A stretch of DNA of 64,000 nt from JBLMYQ01 sp050260055 (lineage in GTDB: Bacteria; Bacillota; Clostridia; Acetivibrionales; UBA4821). The position numbers and the translations under genes are program-made. Within the stretch, counting starts at the first letter, position 1. Each line of letters begins with the position of its first letter. Below the pieces are notes generated by a model. That model was given only the letters and a program-made list of their open reading frames with translations, was not told the origin of the DNA and searched no databases. Where the stretch lies: positions 62,001-126,000 of the forward strand of contig JBLNBO010000003.1 of the NCBI GenBank assembly GCA_050260055.1, given 5' to 3'. Shown here piece by piece: positions 23,129 to 30,862 of the stretch.

Positions 23129-23237
23129 CGCATGCCACGAGCATGGCTGCGAACACAAATATCCGGCACATGTCCTTATAGCTATTAAATCATCAAACTA
23201 TGTCGGGTTAAGTTCTTGTACAGCCTGTTAACCGACA
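23129..23237 (-). repeat. Palindromic region upstream of the array, possible fourth attC-like site
   Basis: Two dyads: CGCATGCCA / TGGCTGCG with one bulged base (23129-23151), and TGTCGGGTTAA / TTAACCGACA (23201-23237). The second contains GTTAAC motifs like integron core sites. Similarity to the other three elements is weak apart from the core. The remaining gap to 23387 holds no gene. Confidence 0.35.
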
Positions 23238-23334
23238 CATAATCTTTCTTTGTTAATTTCCTAAACTATACCAAAATTCACTATATTTTGCAATCCGTAA
23301 AAGTTGTCTTTATGCCTTAGTAAGAGGCAAATCA

Positions 23335-23380
23335 CTCTTCTGCAAAAACTGCTTTTTGGTGTCGCTCTAAAACTTCTCCT
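23335..23380 (+). repeat. Direct repeat, left copy
   Basis: About 46 nt, nearly 80 percent identical to 24486-24531, with an identical core CTTCTGCAAAAACTGCTT. On the minus strand the piece reads as a short peptide end (EVLERHQKAVFAEE then stop), so it may be the 3' end of a lost gene. Confidence 0.45.
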
Positions 23381-23387
23381 AAAAGAA

Positions 23388-23410
23388 AAACCGTCCTTGA
23401 AGGACGGTTT
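23388..23410 (-). terminator. Terminator of the gene at 23434
   Basis: 10-bp stem AAACCGTCCT / AGGACGGTTT with a 3-nt loop, followed on the minus strand by TTCTTTT. Confidence 0.8.
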
Positions 23411-23433
23411 TAAATTAATTTTCATAAGATTGG

Positions 23434-24249
23434 CTAAGCAATCCCCAGCTCTCTATGCATTCTTTCTATAAGCAGCTTACTTAAATAAGCATACCGTTGG
23501 GGAGTCAGATATTCCTCTATCTTCCCAAGAGCTTCTGCGAAACTCTTCCCCTGGACTTCGGCGACATAGCCGTATTCCGAATCCGTGAGCCTGAAAAAGA
23601 CTCGGCCGTTTTCCATTCTCACCTTGAACTTTTTGCCAGATAATACCCAGGCATCAAGGTAGCTTTCTGCCGCGGATGTTCCAGTAAGGTATACACATTC
23701 ATACGGAAGCCCGCCTGCGAGATAATCGTTATTAGCTTCTACCAAAGCAGGACGAGCGCTGTAGGACTCGCCGTAACCGACCAGCGTTCCCCGGGAATTC
23801 TCAATTCGAATAACACGGAGGCCTCCTCCAGAGCGAAAAGCCCTGATGGTATTGCCATCTCGAAGGCTATCATTCAAGCCTTTGAATCCTCCCGCTTTCT
23901 TTCTCAGGGGAATAATCGACAGCAGATACGATACGGTTTCAGAAGCAGAGAATTTTGTAATAATAGCTAAATTCCCTCCGGAGAAACTGATAATATCGCC
24001 TTGTGATAAGTCCACTGATAAATCCCCGCCGAAGCTGATTTGGATTAGGGCCTTTTCTTGAGATTCAGGCCGTAAGATTACTTCTCCGTTGTAATAAGTT
24101 TCGCAATCGCACTCTTTGTTCCACCAGTTTGCTTTGGTTTTGGCGTTAACTTTGCTGCGAATCTCGACTTCTCTACCAATAACCTGGTTTAGCAAATATC
24201 CTACCTGAGGCGCATTTTCTGGGGTCAAGATAACCTTTCTTAATTTCAT
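23434..24249 (-). CDS. Hypothetical protein
   Basis: 271 residues from the ATG at 24249 (AGGAGG 9 nt upstream); 28 upstream codons in frame are excluded because they lack a site. No family recognised. The protein is beta-rich with glycine/serine-rich turns (GDLSVDLSQGDIISFSGGNL, FRSGGGLRVIRIENSRGTLV) and ends in a helical region (YLTPQRYAYLSKLLIERMHR). CDC at about residue 48 is the only cysteine motif. No signal peptide, so cytoplasmic. Own terminator. It is enclosed by the direct repeat copies at 23335 and 24486. Confidence 0.6.
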   Translation of the reverse strand: MKLRKVILTPENAPQVGYLLNQVIGREVEIRSKVNAKTKANWWNKECDCETYYNGEVILRPESQEKALIQISFGGDLSVDLSQGDIISFSGGNLAIITKFSASETVSYLLSIIPLRKKAGGFKGLNDSLRDGNTIRAFRSGGGLRVIRIENSRGTLVGYGESYSARPALVEANNDYLAGGLPYECVYLTGTSAAESYLDAWVLSGKKFKVRMENGRVFFRLTDSEYGYVAEVQGKSFAEALGKIEEYLTPQRYAYLSKLLIERMHRELGIA

Positions 24250-24485
24250 CCAAGAAACCCTCCTTTTTTTATCCTTTTTTATGAATATCCTGTTTGAGCA
24301 ATAAGCACACAAAAGAAATTTTATATCTGACAATACTCAGCATCACTTCCTGCATGCACTAATATGAGCTGTTTGCTCTGGCAGCATATTTCATAAATTA
24401 AAAAAGAAAACTATTTATATGATACTACGGCTGGAATAAGATTACAATAACTATTTCTATAGCCCAAAAAGCCCGGAAAGTCTAA

Positions 24486-24531
24486 TCTTCTTCTGCAAAA
24501 ACTGCTTATTGATATTGCTTTAAAGCTTTAT
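24486..24531 (+). repeat. Direct repeat, right copy
   Basis: See the copy at 23335-23380. The pair brackets the gene at 23434-24249 at a distance of about 1150 nt. Confidence 0.45.
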
Positions 24532-24612
24532 CCCAATTCGAGCAATCCAGAAATATATTTAATTTATCCTGTTAAAAAAACCTTCCTAATGATAAAATTT
24601 TTTTTAGAAAAG

Positions 24613-24641
24613 CTGCAACCTTTTTGTAAGTCAACTGTTTT
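24613..24641 (+). promoter_or_regulatory. Candidate autoregulated ECF promoter
   Basis: TGCAACCTTTTT (24614-24625) followed after 14-15 nt by CTGTTTTA. The TGCAACC -35 box with a following T-run is the usual element in front of autoregulated ECF sigma operons of Clostridia and Bacilli. It lies 40 nt upstream of the sigma gene. Confidence 0.6.
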
Positions 24642-24674
24642 ACTTTATGAAAGGGCTAACGGGGGGGTGAAAAA

Positions 24675-25235
24675 TTGGATGAGAGAAAGCTTATAAATGA
24701 TGCGCGGGCTGGAGACAAGTCTGCTTTTGAAGAACTGATAAAAAGATATTATTTCCCTCTGCAGAAGTTTTTTATAAACCACGACTTGAACCTTTCTACC
24801 GCACAGGATTTAACACACGATACAATAATAAAGATAATTGAAAATATAGAAAACTTCATACCTTTTAGGGAATCCAGTTTTTCATGCTGGGTATTCAGAA
24901 TTGCATACAACAATATGATGAATTATTTCAGCAATCATTCAAACAAAATGATGCCCGAAGATATTGAAGAATACCAGGAAATCAAATCTCCCCTTAAAAG
25001 CGTAGAAGAAGAAATTATAGAAAATGAAAACCATTATTTAATAAATGAAGGCCTTAATTTATTAACAAAAGAAGATAAGACAATAATAGTGCTTCACTAC
25101 ATAAATGAACTAAGTTACAAAGAAATTGGAGAAATATTAAGTATAAACGAAAAAAAGGTTAAATGGAAACTTCATAATGCCCTTGAACGTTTAAGAAAGC
25201 TCATGAAAAAGGAGGCTTTAATCAATGAAATGTGA
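24675..25235 (+). CDS. ECF-type RNA polymerase sigma factor
   Basis: 186 residues, TTG start with GGGGGGGTGA upstream (the overlapping ATG at 24679 is out of frame). Region 2 is ARAGDKSAFEELIKRYYFPL with the -10 recognition part DLTHDTIIKII and SFSCWVFRIAYNNMMNYF; region 4 is LLTKEDKTIIVLHYINELSY followed by KEIGEILSINEKKVKWKLHN, the helix-turn-helix contacting the -35 box. Directs transcription of its own operon and presumably cell-envelope genes. The stop overlaps the anti-sigma start by 11 nt, so the two are translationally coupled. Confidence 0.93.
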   Translation: MDERKLINDARAGDKSAFEELIKRYYFPLQKFFINHDLNLSTAQDLTHDTIIKIIENIENFIPFRESSFSCWVFRIAYNNMMNYFSNHSNKMMPEDIEEYQEIKSPLKSVEEEIIENENHYLINEGLNLLTKEDKTIIVLHYINELSYKEIGEILSINEKKVKWKLHNALERLRKLMKKEALINEM

Positions 25236-25674
25236 TGAATTTAAACAAAAAGTTATAGAATTCCTTTCTGAAGATGCGGTTTTGCCTAATGACCTTAAGT
25301 CTCATGTAAATGAATGTAAAACATGTAAAGAATTTTTGGTAGACTCAAAATTATTGCTTAAATCCTTTAAGGATAAAAGCTGCGATGTAAGTAATGATAT
25401 GCAAGAAGTAGAAACCTTTATTACATCAATTAATCCTTTATTAAATAAGAAATCTCTTCAAATAAAGGAAACAAGGCAAACCAGGAAAGAAAGTATTGCT
25501 TTAGCTTTGATAACAATCTTCTTCATCGGATTAATCCTCTTTGCACTTTATTCATACTTAATAAATGGCAGCTTATTTTTGATAGCCCTTTTAGCAGTAT
25601 ACACACTTTTCTCATCAATAATATCTTTAATTTTTTTACCAACAATAAGAAAGTATAGGAGGAATGTTTTATGA
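25225..25674 (+). CDS. Membrane anti-sigma factor with zinc-binding N-terminus
   Basis: 149 residues. The N-terminal anti-sigma domain has H27, C31 and C34 in LKSHVNECKTCKEFL, the HxxxCxxC of ZAS-type anti-sigma factors, with C3 as a possible fourth ligand. Two membrane helices follow (about residues 90-110 and 116-137). It is expected to bind and silence the ECF sigma encoded just upstream. No large sensor domain lies outside the membrane, so signal reception may rest with the downstream protein. Confidence 0.85.
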   Translation: MKCDEFKQKVIEFLSEDAVLPNDLKSHVNECKTCKEFLVDSKLLLKSFKDKSCDVSNDMQEVETFITSINPLLNKKSLQIKETRQTRKESIALALITIFFIGLILFALYSYLINGSLFLIALLAVYTLFSSIISLIFLPTIRKYRRNVL

Positions 25675-26687
25675 TTAAAAAGATAGGTTCATTCTTTGGA
25701 AAAGCCTCTAAAATAATAAGTATAATTTTTTTGGTAATTGCTCTGGTTGGGCTTGCAGGAATGCTGAAAATGAATGCTCTGATTAATGAAGAAATGCCCC
25801 AAGAAAACAGTCAGGTTTATAAGACCCTGATTAAATATCTTGATAATGCAGAAACAAACGGATTTGAAAAGATTAAGCCAATTCCTCTTTTAAGTCAACT
25901 GGATTCCGTAGGAATAGTAATTACCGATCAGGCAGGCAATATTGTACATAAAACATTTCCGGATAAACCTGACTCTTTGTTTTCAGGAATGACTAAGTTT
26001 AATGTCTTTTCAGATTTAGGGGGATTTACCTATATTCTTGATCAGAATGATAATTTAAAATGCTTATTCTTTGGGAAATTCGGAAAAAGCAACATACGGA
26101 ATCAGCAGAAATTATATGAACTTGGGAACCCTGAATGGAATAACTTTGTTCTTTCTTCTCCAAATAATATTGGAATGAAGCTAACACGTTTAAATAAAGC
26201 CTATGTTAATTCGGACGGCAGTTTTTCCCTCTCCCGCGATGAAAAAATGAAAAATCCAGTTGCTTATCCATGCGAAACTATAATAGTGAAGTCAAGCGCA
26301 GGAAAGTTCAATCTCTACTTTTTCCGGATGCCGCATTTTGGCTTGTTTGAGATGATAAACGAAGGTTATTTTGCAGAATTTATTATTGACCCATTTTCAT
26401 TCTTCCAAGAAAATGAATTTAGAGAAATTGTTCTTTCAGACCATGTCAGCATCGTAACAAAACACCAGGTGTATAGAGATATCTTTTTCATAGCTATGAT
26501 AATTGCTTTACTTATATCCTTAATCTTTGTTGTAGTATGGGTATTCATAGATGCAAAAACAAGAAGTCTCCCCAGGCTTCCATGGGCATTACTGGTTCTT
26601 CTTACAAATCTAATCGGCATAATAATCTATCTGATCATAAGACATCCGGGAAGCTCTTCGGCCATTCCTGAAACAAAAAATGTTTAA
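25671..26687 (+). CDS. Membrane protein of the sigma operon with C-terminal PLDc_N-like hairpin
   Basis: 338 residues, start overlapping the anti-sigma stop (ATGA), so it belongs to the operon. A membrane helix at about 14-34, an outside domain of about 225 residues with no recognised family (contains VGIVITDQAGNIVHKTFPDK, a possible PAS-like strand set), then two helices near the C-terminus: YRDIFFIAMIIALLISLIFV and LPWALLVLLTNLIGIIIYLI. The last part, with DAKTRSLPRLPWALLVLLTN, matches the PLDc_N (cardiolipin synthase N-terminal) hairpin. A plausible envelope-stress sensor for the sigma/anti-sigma pair. Ends at a perfect terminator. Confidence 0.7.
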   Translation: MIKKIGSFFGKASKIISIIFLVIALVGLAGMLKMNALINEEMPQENSQVYKTLIKYLDNAETNGFEKIKPIPLLSQLDSVGIVITDQAGNIVHKTFPDKPDSLFSGMTKFNVFSDLGGFTYILDQNDNLKCLFFGKFGKSNIRNQQKLYELGNPEWNNFVLSSPNNIGMKLTRLNKAYVNSDGSFSLSRDEKMKNPVAYPCETIIVKSSAGKFNLYFFRMPHFGLFEMINEGYFAEFIIDPFSFFQENEFREIVLSDHVSIVTKHQVYRDIFFIAMIIALLISLIFVVVWVFIDAKTRSLPRLPWALLVLLTNLIGIIIYLIIRHPGSSSAIPETKNV

Positions 26688-26697
26688 GTATATCTTT

Positions 26698-26733
26698 AAA
26701 GAAAAAGCTTCGCTGACGCGAAGCTTTTTCTTT
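26698..26733. terminator. Bidirectional terminator
   Basis: 16-bp perfect stem AAAGAAAAAGCTTCGC / GCGAAGCTTTTTCTTT, 4-nt loop, between the sigma operon (+) and the P-loop ATPase gene (-). Confidence 0.92.
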
Positions 26734-26738
26734 AAGCT

Positions 26739-27398
26739 TTATTCTTCTTCCGGCAAGAGCAGTTCCATTTGTTTAATAAATTCAGCGGCCTCGATGAATT
26801 TTTCATCCAACTGGGTGCTTCCGGTGAGTTCTTTGTAATGGCGGCGAATTATTACGACTGTCTGCATAATAAGCTTTATTGAATTGAGCAGCCCTTTTTT
26901 GGACTCAACAACATAATACTCTATGCCGCATTCGTCAAGGATTCTTCTGAAGCCCTGGCCCTGCTCTTCAGCAACGTCCCTGTCCCCCTGGGTACGGCCT
27001 TCCATCTCAAAGTCAAGGTCTCCGCGGTTTACAAAGATATTAACATTGTTGTACTGCTTGCTATATTCAAGAATAAGGTTCTTGTATGCTTCTGCATAAC
27101 TTGCCTTCGGATCAAGATAGAACAAGCTTACCAGCGGTGAAGCCTCACTAACAACAATTTCAACCTCTCCATCCAGATTTTCAAGTATCTTGGTATGTTT
27201 TCCAAAGATATAAATCTGCCGCTTTAGGGTCCAATACCGTTTTTCCCAGACCAGGCTTTTGGGAAACTCGATTGCAGCTTCAACAACCATTCCGAAGACT
27301 TTAAGTATCCACATCAATCCGTACAGCAGAGTACTTTTGCCAGTTCCGGCCCCTCCAAACAGATTTACAACCAACGTCTTTTTGCCCTCATTTTCCAT
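26739..27398 (-). CDS. P-loop ATPase/kinase-like protein
   Basis: 219 residues from the ATG at 27398, 9 nt after AAGGAG; two upstream in-frame ATGs sit on or before that site. Walker A is FGGAGTGKSTLLYGLMW near residue 17; no clear Walker B aspartate pair, but EIVVSEASPLVSLFYLDPKA may take its place. The rest resembles the AAA_28/NadR-type kinases (FVNRGDLDFEMEGRTQGDRD near 130, with the R-rich lid). Substrate unknown: nucleotide-like kinase or DNA-end sensor are both possible. No partner gene in the operon; single gene. Confidence 0.65.
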   Translation of the reverse strand: MENEGKKTLVVNLFGGAGTGKSTLLYGLMWILKVFGMVVEAAIEFPKSLVWEKRYWTLKRQIYIFGKHTKILENLDGEVEIVVSEASPLVSLFYLDPKASYAEAYKNLILEYSKQYNNVNIFVNRGDLDFEMEGRTQGDRDVAEEQGQGFRRILDECGIEYYVVESKKGLLNSIKLIMQTVVIIRRHYKELTGSTQLDEKFIEAAEFIKQMELLLPEEE

Positions 27399-27719
27399 TC
27401 CAACCATCTCCTTTTTTACTGTCCTTTGCTTTCTTCGCAACCTTTCTCCCATTTCGGCAGAGCCTTTTTGATAAACCTTAGCAACAAGTGTTTCAGCTAA
27501 TATAATTTAATATTGGTATATATCTTTAAAATAATATCACACTCTCTTTTAGCGGTCAATGTATAACAGCTATTATCTTCTTTAATTTTCCATTTTCTTC
27601 ATTGATTTATTACTGTGTATTTTTTGCGTAAAAATATGTAGAAATACTGGAGTAGACTATTTCTCTGTGGTATAATACGTAAGTTGTTTAAATATTAAAT
27701 TATAAAGGAAGGTATCTCT
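27399..27719. other. Intergenic region between divergent genes
   Basis: About 320 nt, AT-rich. Holds the extended -10 promoter (27668-27676) of the ABC-F gene; no promoter with good boxes was found for the minus-strand ATPase gene, and no gene is seen. Confidence 0.5.
27668..27676 (+). promoter_or_regulatory. Extended -10 promoter of the ABC-F gene
   Basis: TGG-TATAAT (TATAAT at 27671-27676) without a good -35 box, followed by a leader and AAGGAAGG in front of the TTG start at 27720. Confidence 0.6.
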
Positions 27720-29312
27720 TTGATTAGCACAAATGGAATCACTCTAAGATATGGCGGCCGTTTATTGTTTGAAGATGTAACTATTAAGTTTACCTCAGGA
27801 AACTGTTATGGCCTTATTGGGGCAAACGGCTCTGGTAAATCAACTTTTCTAAAAATACTCTCCGGCGAAGCTGAAGCAAACAGAGGAGAAGTATTAATTA
27901 CTCCCGGCGAAAGGCTGGCTGTTTTAAAACAAAATCATTTTGAGTTTGATGAATTTGAAGTTATAAAAACAGTAATAATGGGACACCACAGACTTTACGA
28001 AATTATGCAGGAAAAAGAAGTCCTGTATTCCAAACCGGATTTTTCTGAAGAAGACGGCATAAAAATCTCTGAATTAGAAAGCGAATTTGCAGAACTTAAT
28101 GGATGGGATGCTGAAACGCAGGCTGCAATTCTTCTAAATGGCTTAGGTATAAGCGAAGAACTTCATCAAAAACTGACGAAGGAACTGGATGACAATGAAA
28201 AGGTTCGAGTTCTTTTAGCTCAAGCTTTGTTTGGTAATCCCGATATTCTACTGCTTGATGAACCTACAAACCATTTGGATCTTGCCTCAATTACCTGGCT
28301 TGAAAACTTTTTATATAATTTTGAAAACACAGTTATAGTTGTTTCGCACGACAGGCACTTTTTAAACAAAGTTTGCACACATATTGCAGATATAGACTAC
28401 GGCAAGATTCAACTATATACTGGCAACTATGACTTCTGGTATGAGTCAAGTCAGCTTGCTCTTCAACAGGCAAGAGATTTAAACAAAAAGACAGAAGCAA
28501 AAATTGCGGAGCTGCAGGAGTTCATTCAAAGGTTCAGCGCAAATGCTTCTAAATCAAAGCAGGCTACTTCTCGTAAGAAGCTTTTAGAAAAGCTTACTAT
28601 CGAAGACATTAAACCATCTTCGCGCAAATATCCGTTTATAGAATTTAAGCCGGACCGGGAAGCTGGAAACGATTTATTAATGGTAACCAATCTATCAAAA
28701 GAAATTGCCGGAGAAAAAGTATTAAACAATATCAGCTTTGTAGTAAATAAAGGCGATAAAATTGCTTTTGTAGGTACCAACGGTCTTGCAAAAACTACTT
28801 TGTTCAATATTTTAATGGGAGAGGATTCCCCTGACAGCGGAGACTTCAAATGGGGCGTAACAACTTCCCAGGCATATTTTCCGAAAGACAACTCGGAGTT
28901 TTTCGATAATGTGGAATTGAATCTTGTTGACTGGCTTAGACAGTACTCTAAAGATCAGACAGAAACATACCTAAGAGGCTTCTTAGGCCGAATGCTGTTT
29001 TCGGGTGAAGAATCACAAAAGCAGGCTAAGGTCCTTTCCGGAGGAGAAAAGGTTCGCTGTATGTTGTCAAAAATGATGCTTAATGGTGCAAATGTATTAA
29101 TGCTTGACGAGCCTACAAATCACCTTGATTTGGAATCCATCACTGCTTTGAATAATGGCCTGATTAATTTCAAAGGCACTATGTTTTTTACATCACACGA
29201 CCATCAATTTGTTCAAACTGTTGCAAACAGGATAATGGAAATTACTCCAGATGGATTGATTGACAAGCAAATGAGTTATGATGAATATTTGGAAGAGTCA
29301 GAAACAAAATAA
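27720..29312 (+). CDS. ABC-F family ATPase (YbiT/YkpA-like)
   Basis: 530 residues, TTG start with AAGGAAGG upstream. Two ABC domains without membrane parts: the first with Walker A GLIGANGSGKST, signature region LTKELDDNEKVRVLLAQAL and Walker B ILLLDEPTNHLD; the second with GTNGLAKTTLF and the full signature LSGGEKVRCMLSKMM and MLDEPTNHLD. A lysine-rich interdomain linker (SKSKQATSRKKLLEKL). ABC-F proteins bind the ribosomal E site and either regulate early elongation or protect from antibiotics. The first-domain signature lacks the usual LSGGxx and the second Walker A reads GLAKTT; both are subfamily traits of YbiT-type ABC-F proteins. In operon with the DUF1653 gene 12 nt downstream. Confidence 0.92.
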   Translation: MISTNGITLRYGGRLLFEDVTIKFTSGNCYGLIGANGSGKSTFLKILSGEAEANRGEVLITPGERLAVLKQNHFEFDEFEVIKTVIMGHHRLYEIMQEKEVLYSKPDFSEEDGIKISELESEFAELNGWDAETQAAILLNGLGISEELHQKLTKELDDNEKVRVLLAQALFGNPDILLLDEPTNHLDLASITWLENFLYNFENTVIVVSHDRHFLNKVCTHIADIDYGKIQLYTGNYDFWYESSQLALQQARDLNKKTEAKIAELQEFIQRFSANASKSKQATSRKKLLEKLTIEDIKPSSRKYPFIEFKPDREAGNDLLMVTNLSKEIAGEKVLNNISFVVNKGDKIAFVGTNGLAKTTLFNILMGEDSPDSGDFKWGVTTSQAYFPKDNSEFFDNVELNLVDWLRQYSKDQTETYLRGFLGRMLFSGEESQKQAKVLSGGEKVRCMLSKMMLNGANVLMLDEPTNHLDLESITALNNGLINFKGTMFFTSHDHQFVQTVANRIMEITPDGLIDKQMSYDEYLEESETK

Positions 29313-29324
29313 GGAGAACAAACT

Positions 29325-29570
29325 ATGGAGATAAAAAGCGGTAAATATAAGCATTACAAGGGCGGACTATATCAAGTAATCGGAGTTGCAAAACATAGTG
29401 AAACCCTAGAAGATTATGTCGTTTATATGTCTCTTCATGAATGCCGTACCGGAGGCATAGGCTCTTTTTGGATAAGACCAAGATCAATGTTTGAGGAAGT
29501 AATCAATCACGAAGGAAAAGACGTTTTTAGATTTGAATATATTGGAGAAAATAATATTCAAGACTCTTAA
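29325..29570 (+). CDS. DUF1653 domain protein
   Basis: 81 residues, the full length of this small family. Pattern GKYKHYKGGLYQVIGVAKHS followed by ETLEDYVVYMSL, then FWIRPRSMFEEVI and FEYIG, matches DUF1653 throughout. Small SH3-like beta protein; function not established. AAGGAG site; 12 nt after the ABC-F gene and co-transcribed with it. Confidence 0.9.
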   Translation: MEIKSGKYKHYKGGLYQVIGVAKHSETLEDYVVYMSLHECRTGGIGSFWIRPRSMFEEVINHEGKDVFRFEYIGENNIQDS

Positions 29571-29632
29571 ATAAATAATATCTTTTATACCCATAGGGCG
29601 CCAACCCACTAAGTCTATTATTGTATATTTTA

Positions 29633-29681
29633 AATCACTCTTGGAGAAACTTTTAAGAATTATTATCCAGGAGTGATTTTT
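29633..29681 (+). promoter_or_regulatory. Hairpin that sequesters the ribosome binding site of the zincin gene
   Basis: Arms AATCACTCTTGG (29633-29644) and CCAGGAGTGATT (29667-29678), 12 bp with one G-U, followed by a T-run. It looks like a terminator for the upstream operon, but its 3' arm contains the AGGAG site of the next gene. It could act as a terminator or as a translational switch. Confidence 0.55.
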
Positions 29682-30239
29682 TTGAATTATGAATTAGTTG
29701 ATGAATTCAGGCTTAACTGGGTTATTACAGTAATTTTGAATATTGCCGCAGGTATAGTATTTGCAGCCGGCTTTTACGGTTTTTTGTATTTATATTTTAC
29801 ATTTTCAACAGATATTCTCGGTGAGAAACTGCTAGCAAATTCTAATCTGTGGATAGCATATGCGGCAGTGCTTTTTCAGGCAGTGCTTCATGAATACAGT
29901 CATGGAATCGGTTATAGGCTAAGCGGCGGCAAGGTAAAATACGGAATCAAATGGTTGTGCCCTTATTGTATGGAAAAGTCGGGCCTGTATTATCCAACAA
30001 ACAATTTTATTTTAACCCTCATACTTCCATTGATAACCGGAACAATTGCGGCAGTATTGGCTTTCATTGCTTTCCCCCAATATCTTTACTATATCGTCAT
30101 CTGTGTATTAACAAACATCTCCGGTGCGGCCGGAGATATTATGATGCTGTTTTTTATAATATTAAAAAGGAACAGAGGCCAGTATATTAAAGATGAGCCT
30201 TACGGGTTCAGTATGTATAGAAGGGTTATCCTTGAATAA
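29682..30239 (+). CDS. DUF3267-family membrane zincin (putative metalloprotease)
   Basis: 185 residues from a TTG at 29682, which has AGGAG 8 nt upstream; an in-frame GTG at 29673 lies inside that site. Four hydrophobic helices. The zinc motif HEYSH (H70, E71, H74, HExxH) at the end of the second helix, then KYGIKWLCPYCMEKSGLYYP, fits DUF3267 putative membrane zincins. Substrate unknown. Proximal ribosome site is buried in a hairpin, so translation may be regulated. Convergent with the pilus operon, the 33-nt gap holding the pilus terminator. Confidence 0.8.
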   Translation: MNYELVDEFRLNWVITVILNIAAGIVFAAGFYGFLYLYFTFSTDILGEKLLANSNLWIAYAAVLFQAVLHEYSHGIGYRLSGGKVKYGIKWLCPYCMEKSGLYYPTNNFILTLILPLITGTIAAVLAFIAFPQYLYYIVICVLTNISGAAGDIMMLFFIILKRNRGQYIKDEPYGFSMYRRVILE

Positions 30240-30263
30240 CCTGCGAATTTTACCTAACAAAAA

Positions 30264-30290
30264 AGAAGGGTTCTATTTTTCTCCCTTCTC
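30264..30290 (-). terminator. Terminator of the type IV pilus operon
   Basis: Minus strand stem AGAAGGG / CCCTTCT, loop of 12 nt including the stop codon of the last gene, then TTTTTTG. Confidence 0.75.
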
Positions 30291-30821
30291 TTTCATATAG
30301 TATGTTTCAACCTTCATGTTCAGCGACCATTCTTCAACGCTAATTATCCTTAGTTCTCCCTGTGTTATTTTCATTTTAATTGGACTTGCCTTTAAGTAAT
30401 TTATAAAATCAATTATATCCTGTTTTTTTCCTGTAACATTAACTCTTATAGGTTGCTTGCCATATTTCTTGCCGGCCTCTGTTTCCTTACCCTGAGCTTC
30501 CAGATTTGAGATTTGTAAATTGTGAGCTTTTACATAGTAGTAGAGCTCCAGATTTAATTGATTTATTTGATTTGCATTGGGAATTTGTTTGCCAATATCC
30601 TTTAACTCATTTTCCATCTTTGATAGTTTATCAGTGTTTCCTTTAATGTCTTTTCTTATCATATCAAGCTCTGAAAGCTTTTTTGCCTTTTCTTCGATTT
30701 TTACTTGAAAGGTATCTATTTTAATAACCTGATTGCTAAAGACATAGGTAAAGTATGCGTACCCGATTCCAGATACGACAAGAATACCAAATATTAATTT
30801 TTGCACCCTATTCTTGTCCAA
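30273..30821 (-). CDS. Type IV pilus PilO-like protein (second copy)
   Basis: 182 residues from a TTG at 30821 with GGGGGA 6 nt upstream, chosen because the resulting N-terminus MDKNRVQKLIFGILVV lines up with MNKEKIQKIIFAVIVF of the neighbouring paralogue. One membrane helix (about 9-26), a periplasm-side coiled coil of about 60 residues (KAKKLSELDMIRKDIKGNTD), then a ferredoxin-like domain (IRVNVTGKKQDIIDFINYLK) as in PilO. It is expected to pair with PilN in the inner-membrane alignment complex. Last gene of the operon. Confidence 0.8.
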   Translation of the reverse strand: MDKNRVQKLIFGILVVSGIGYAYFTYVFSNQVIKIDTFQVKIEEKAKKLSELDMIRKDIKGNTDKLSKMENELKDIGKQIPNANQINQLNLELYYYVKAHNLQISNLEAQGKETEAGKKYGKQPIRVNVTGKKQDIIDFINYLKASPIKMKITQGELRIISVEEWSLNMKVETYYMKEKGEK

Positions 30822-30862
30822 TATACTTCCCCCAAATTCCTTCAAAGCTAATTCTTTAAAGC

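Larger units (their letters stand above)
24250..24674. other. Intergenic region with a gene remnant and an ECF promoter
   Basis: 425 nt. On the minus strand, positions about 24560-24497 encode NIFLDCSNWDKALKQYQ followed by a stop, a peptide-like end with no start: likely a decayed gene. The right copy of the direct repeat (24486-24531) overlaps it. The rest is AT-rich up to the ECF-type promoter at 24613. Confidence 0.4.

Noticed and set aside
26366..26620. 84-residue minus-strand open frame
   Set aside because: Antisense to the membrane protein of the sigma operon, no ribosome site.
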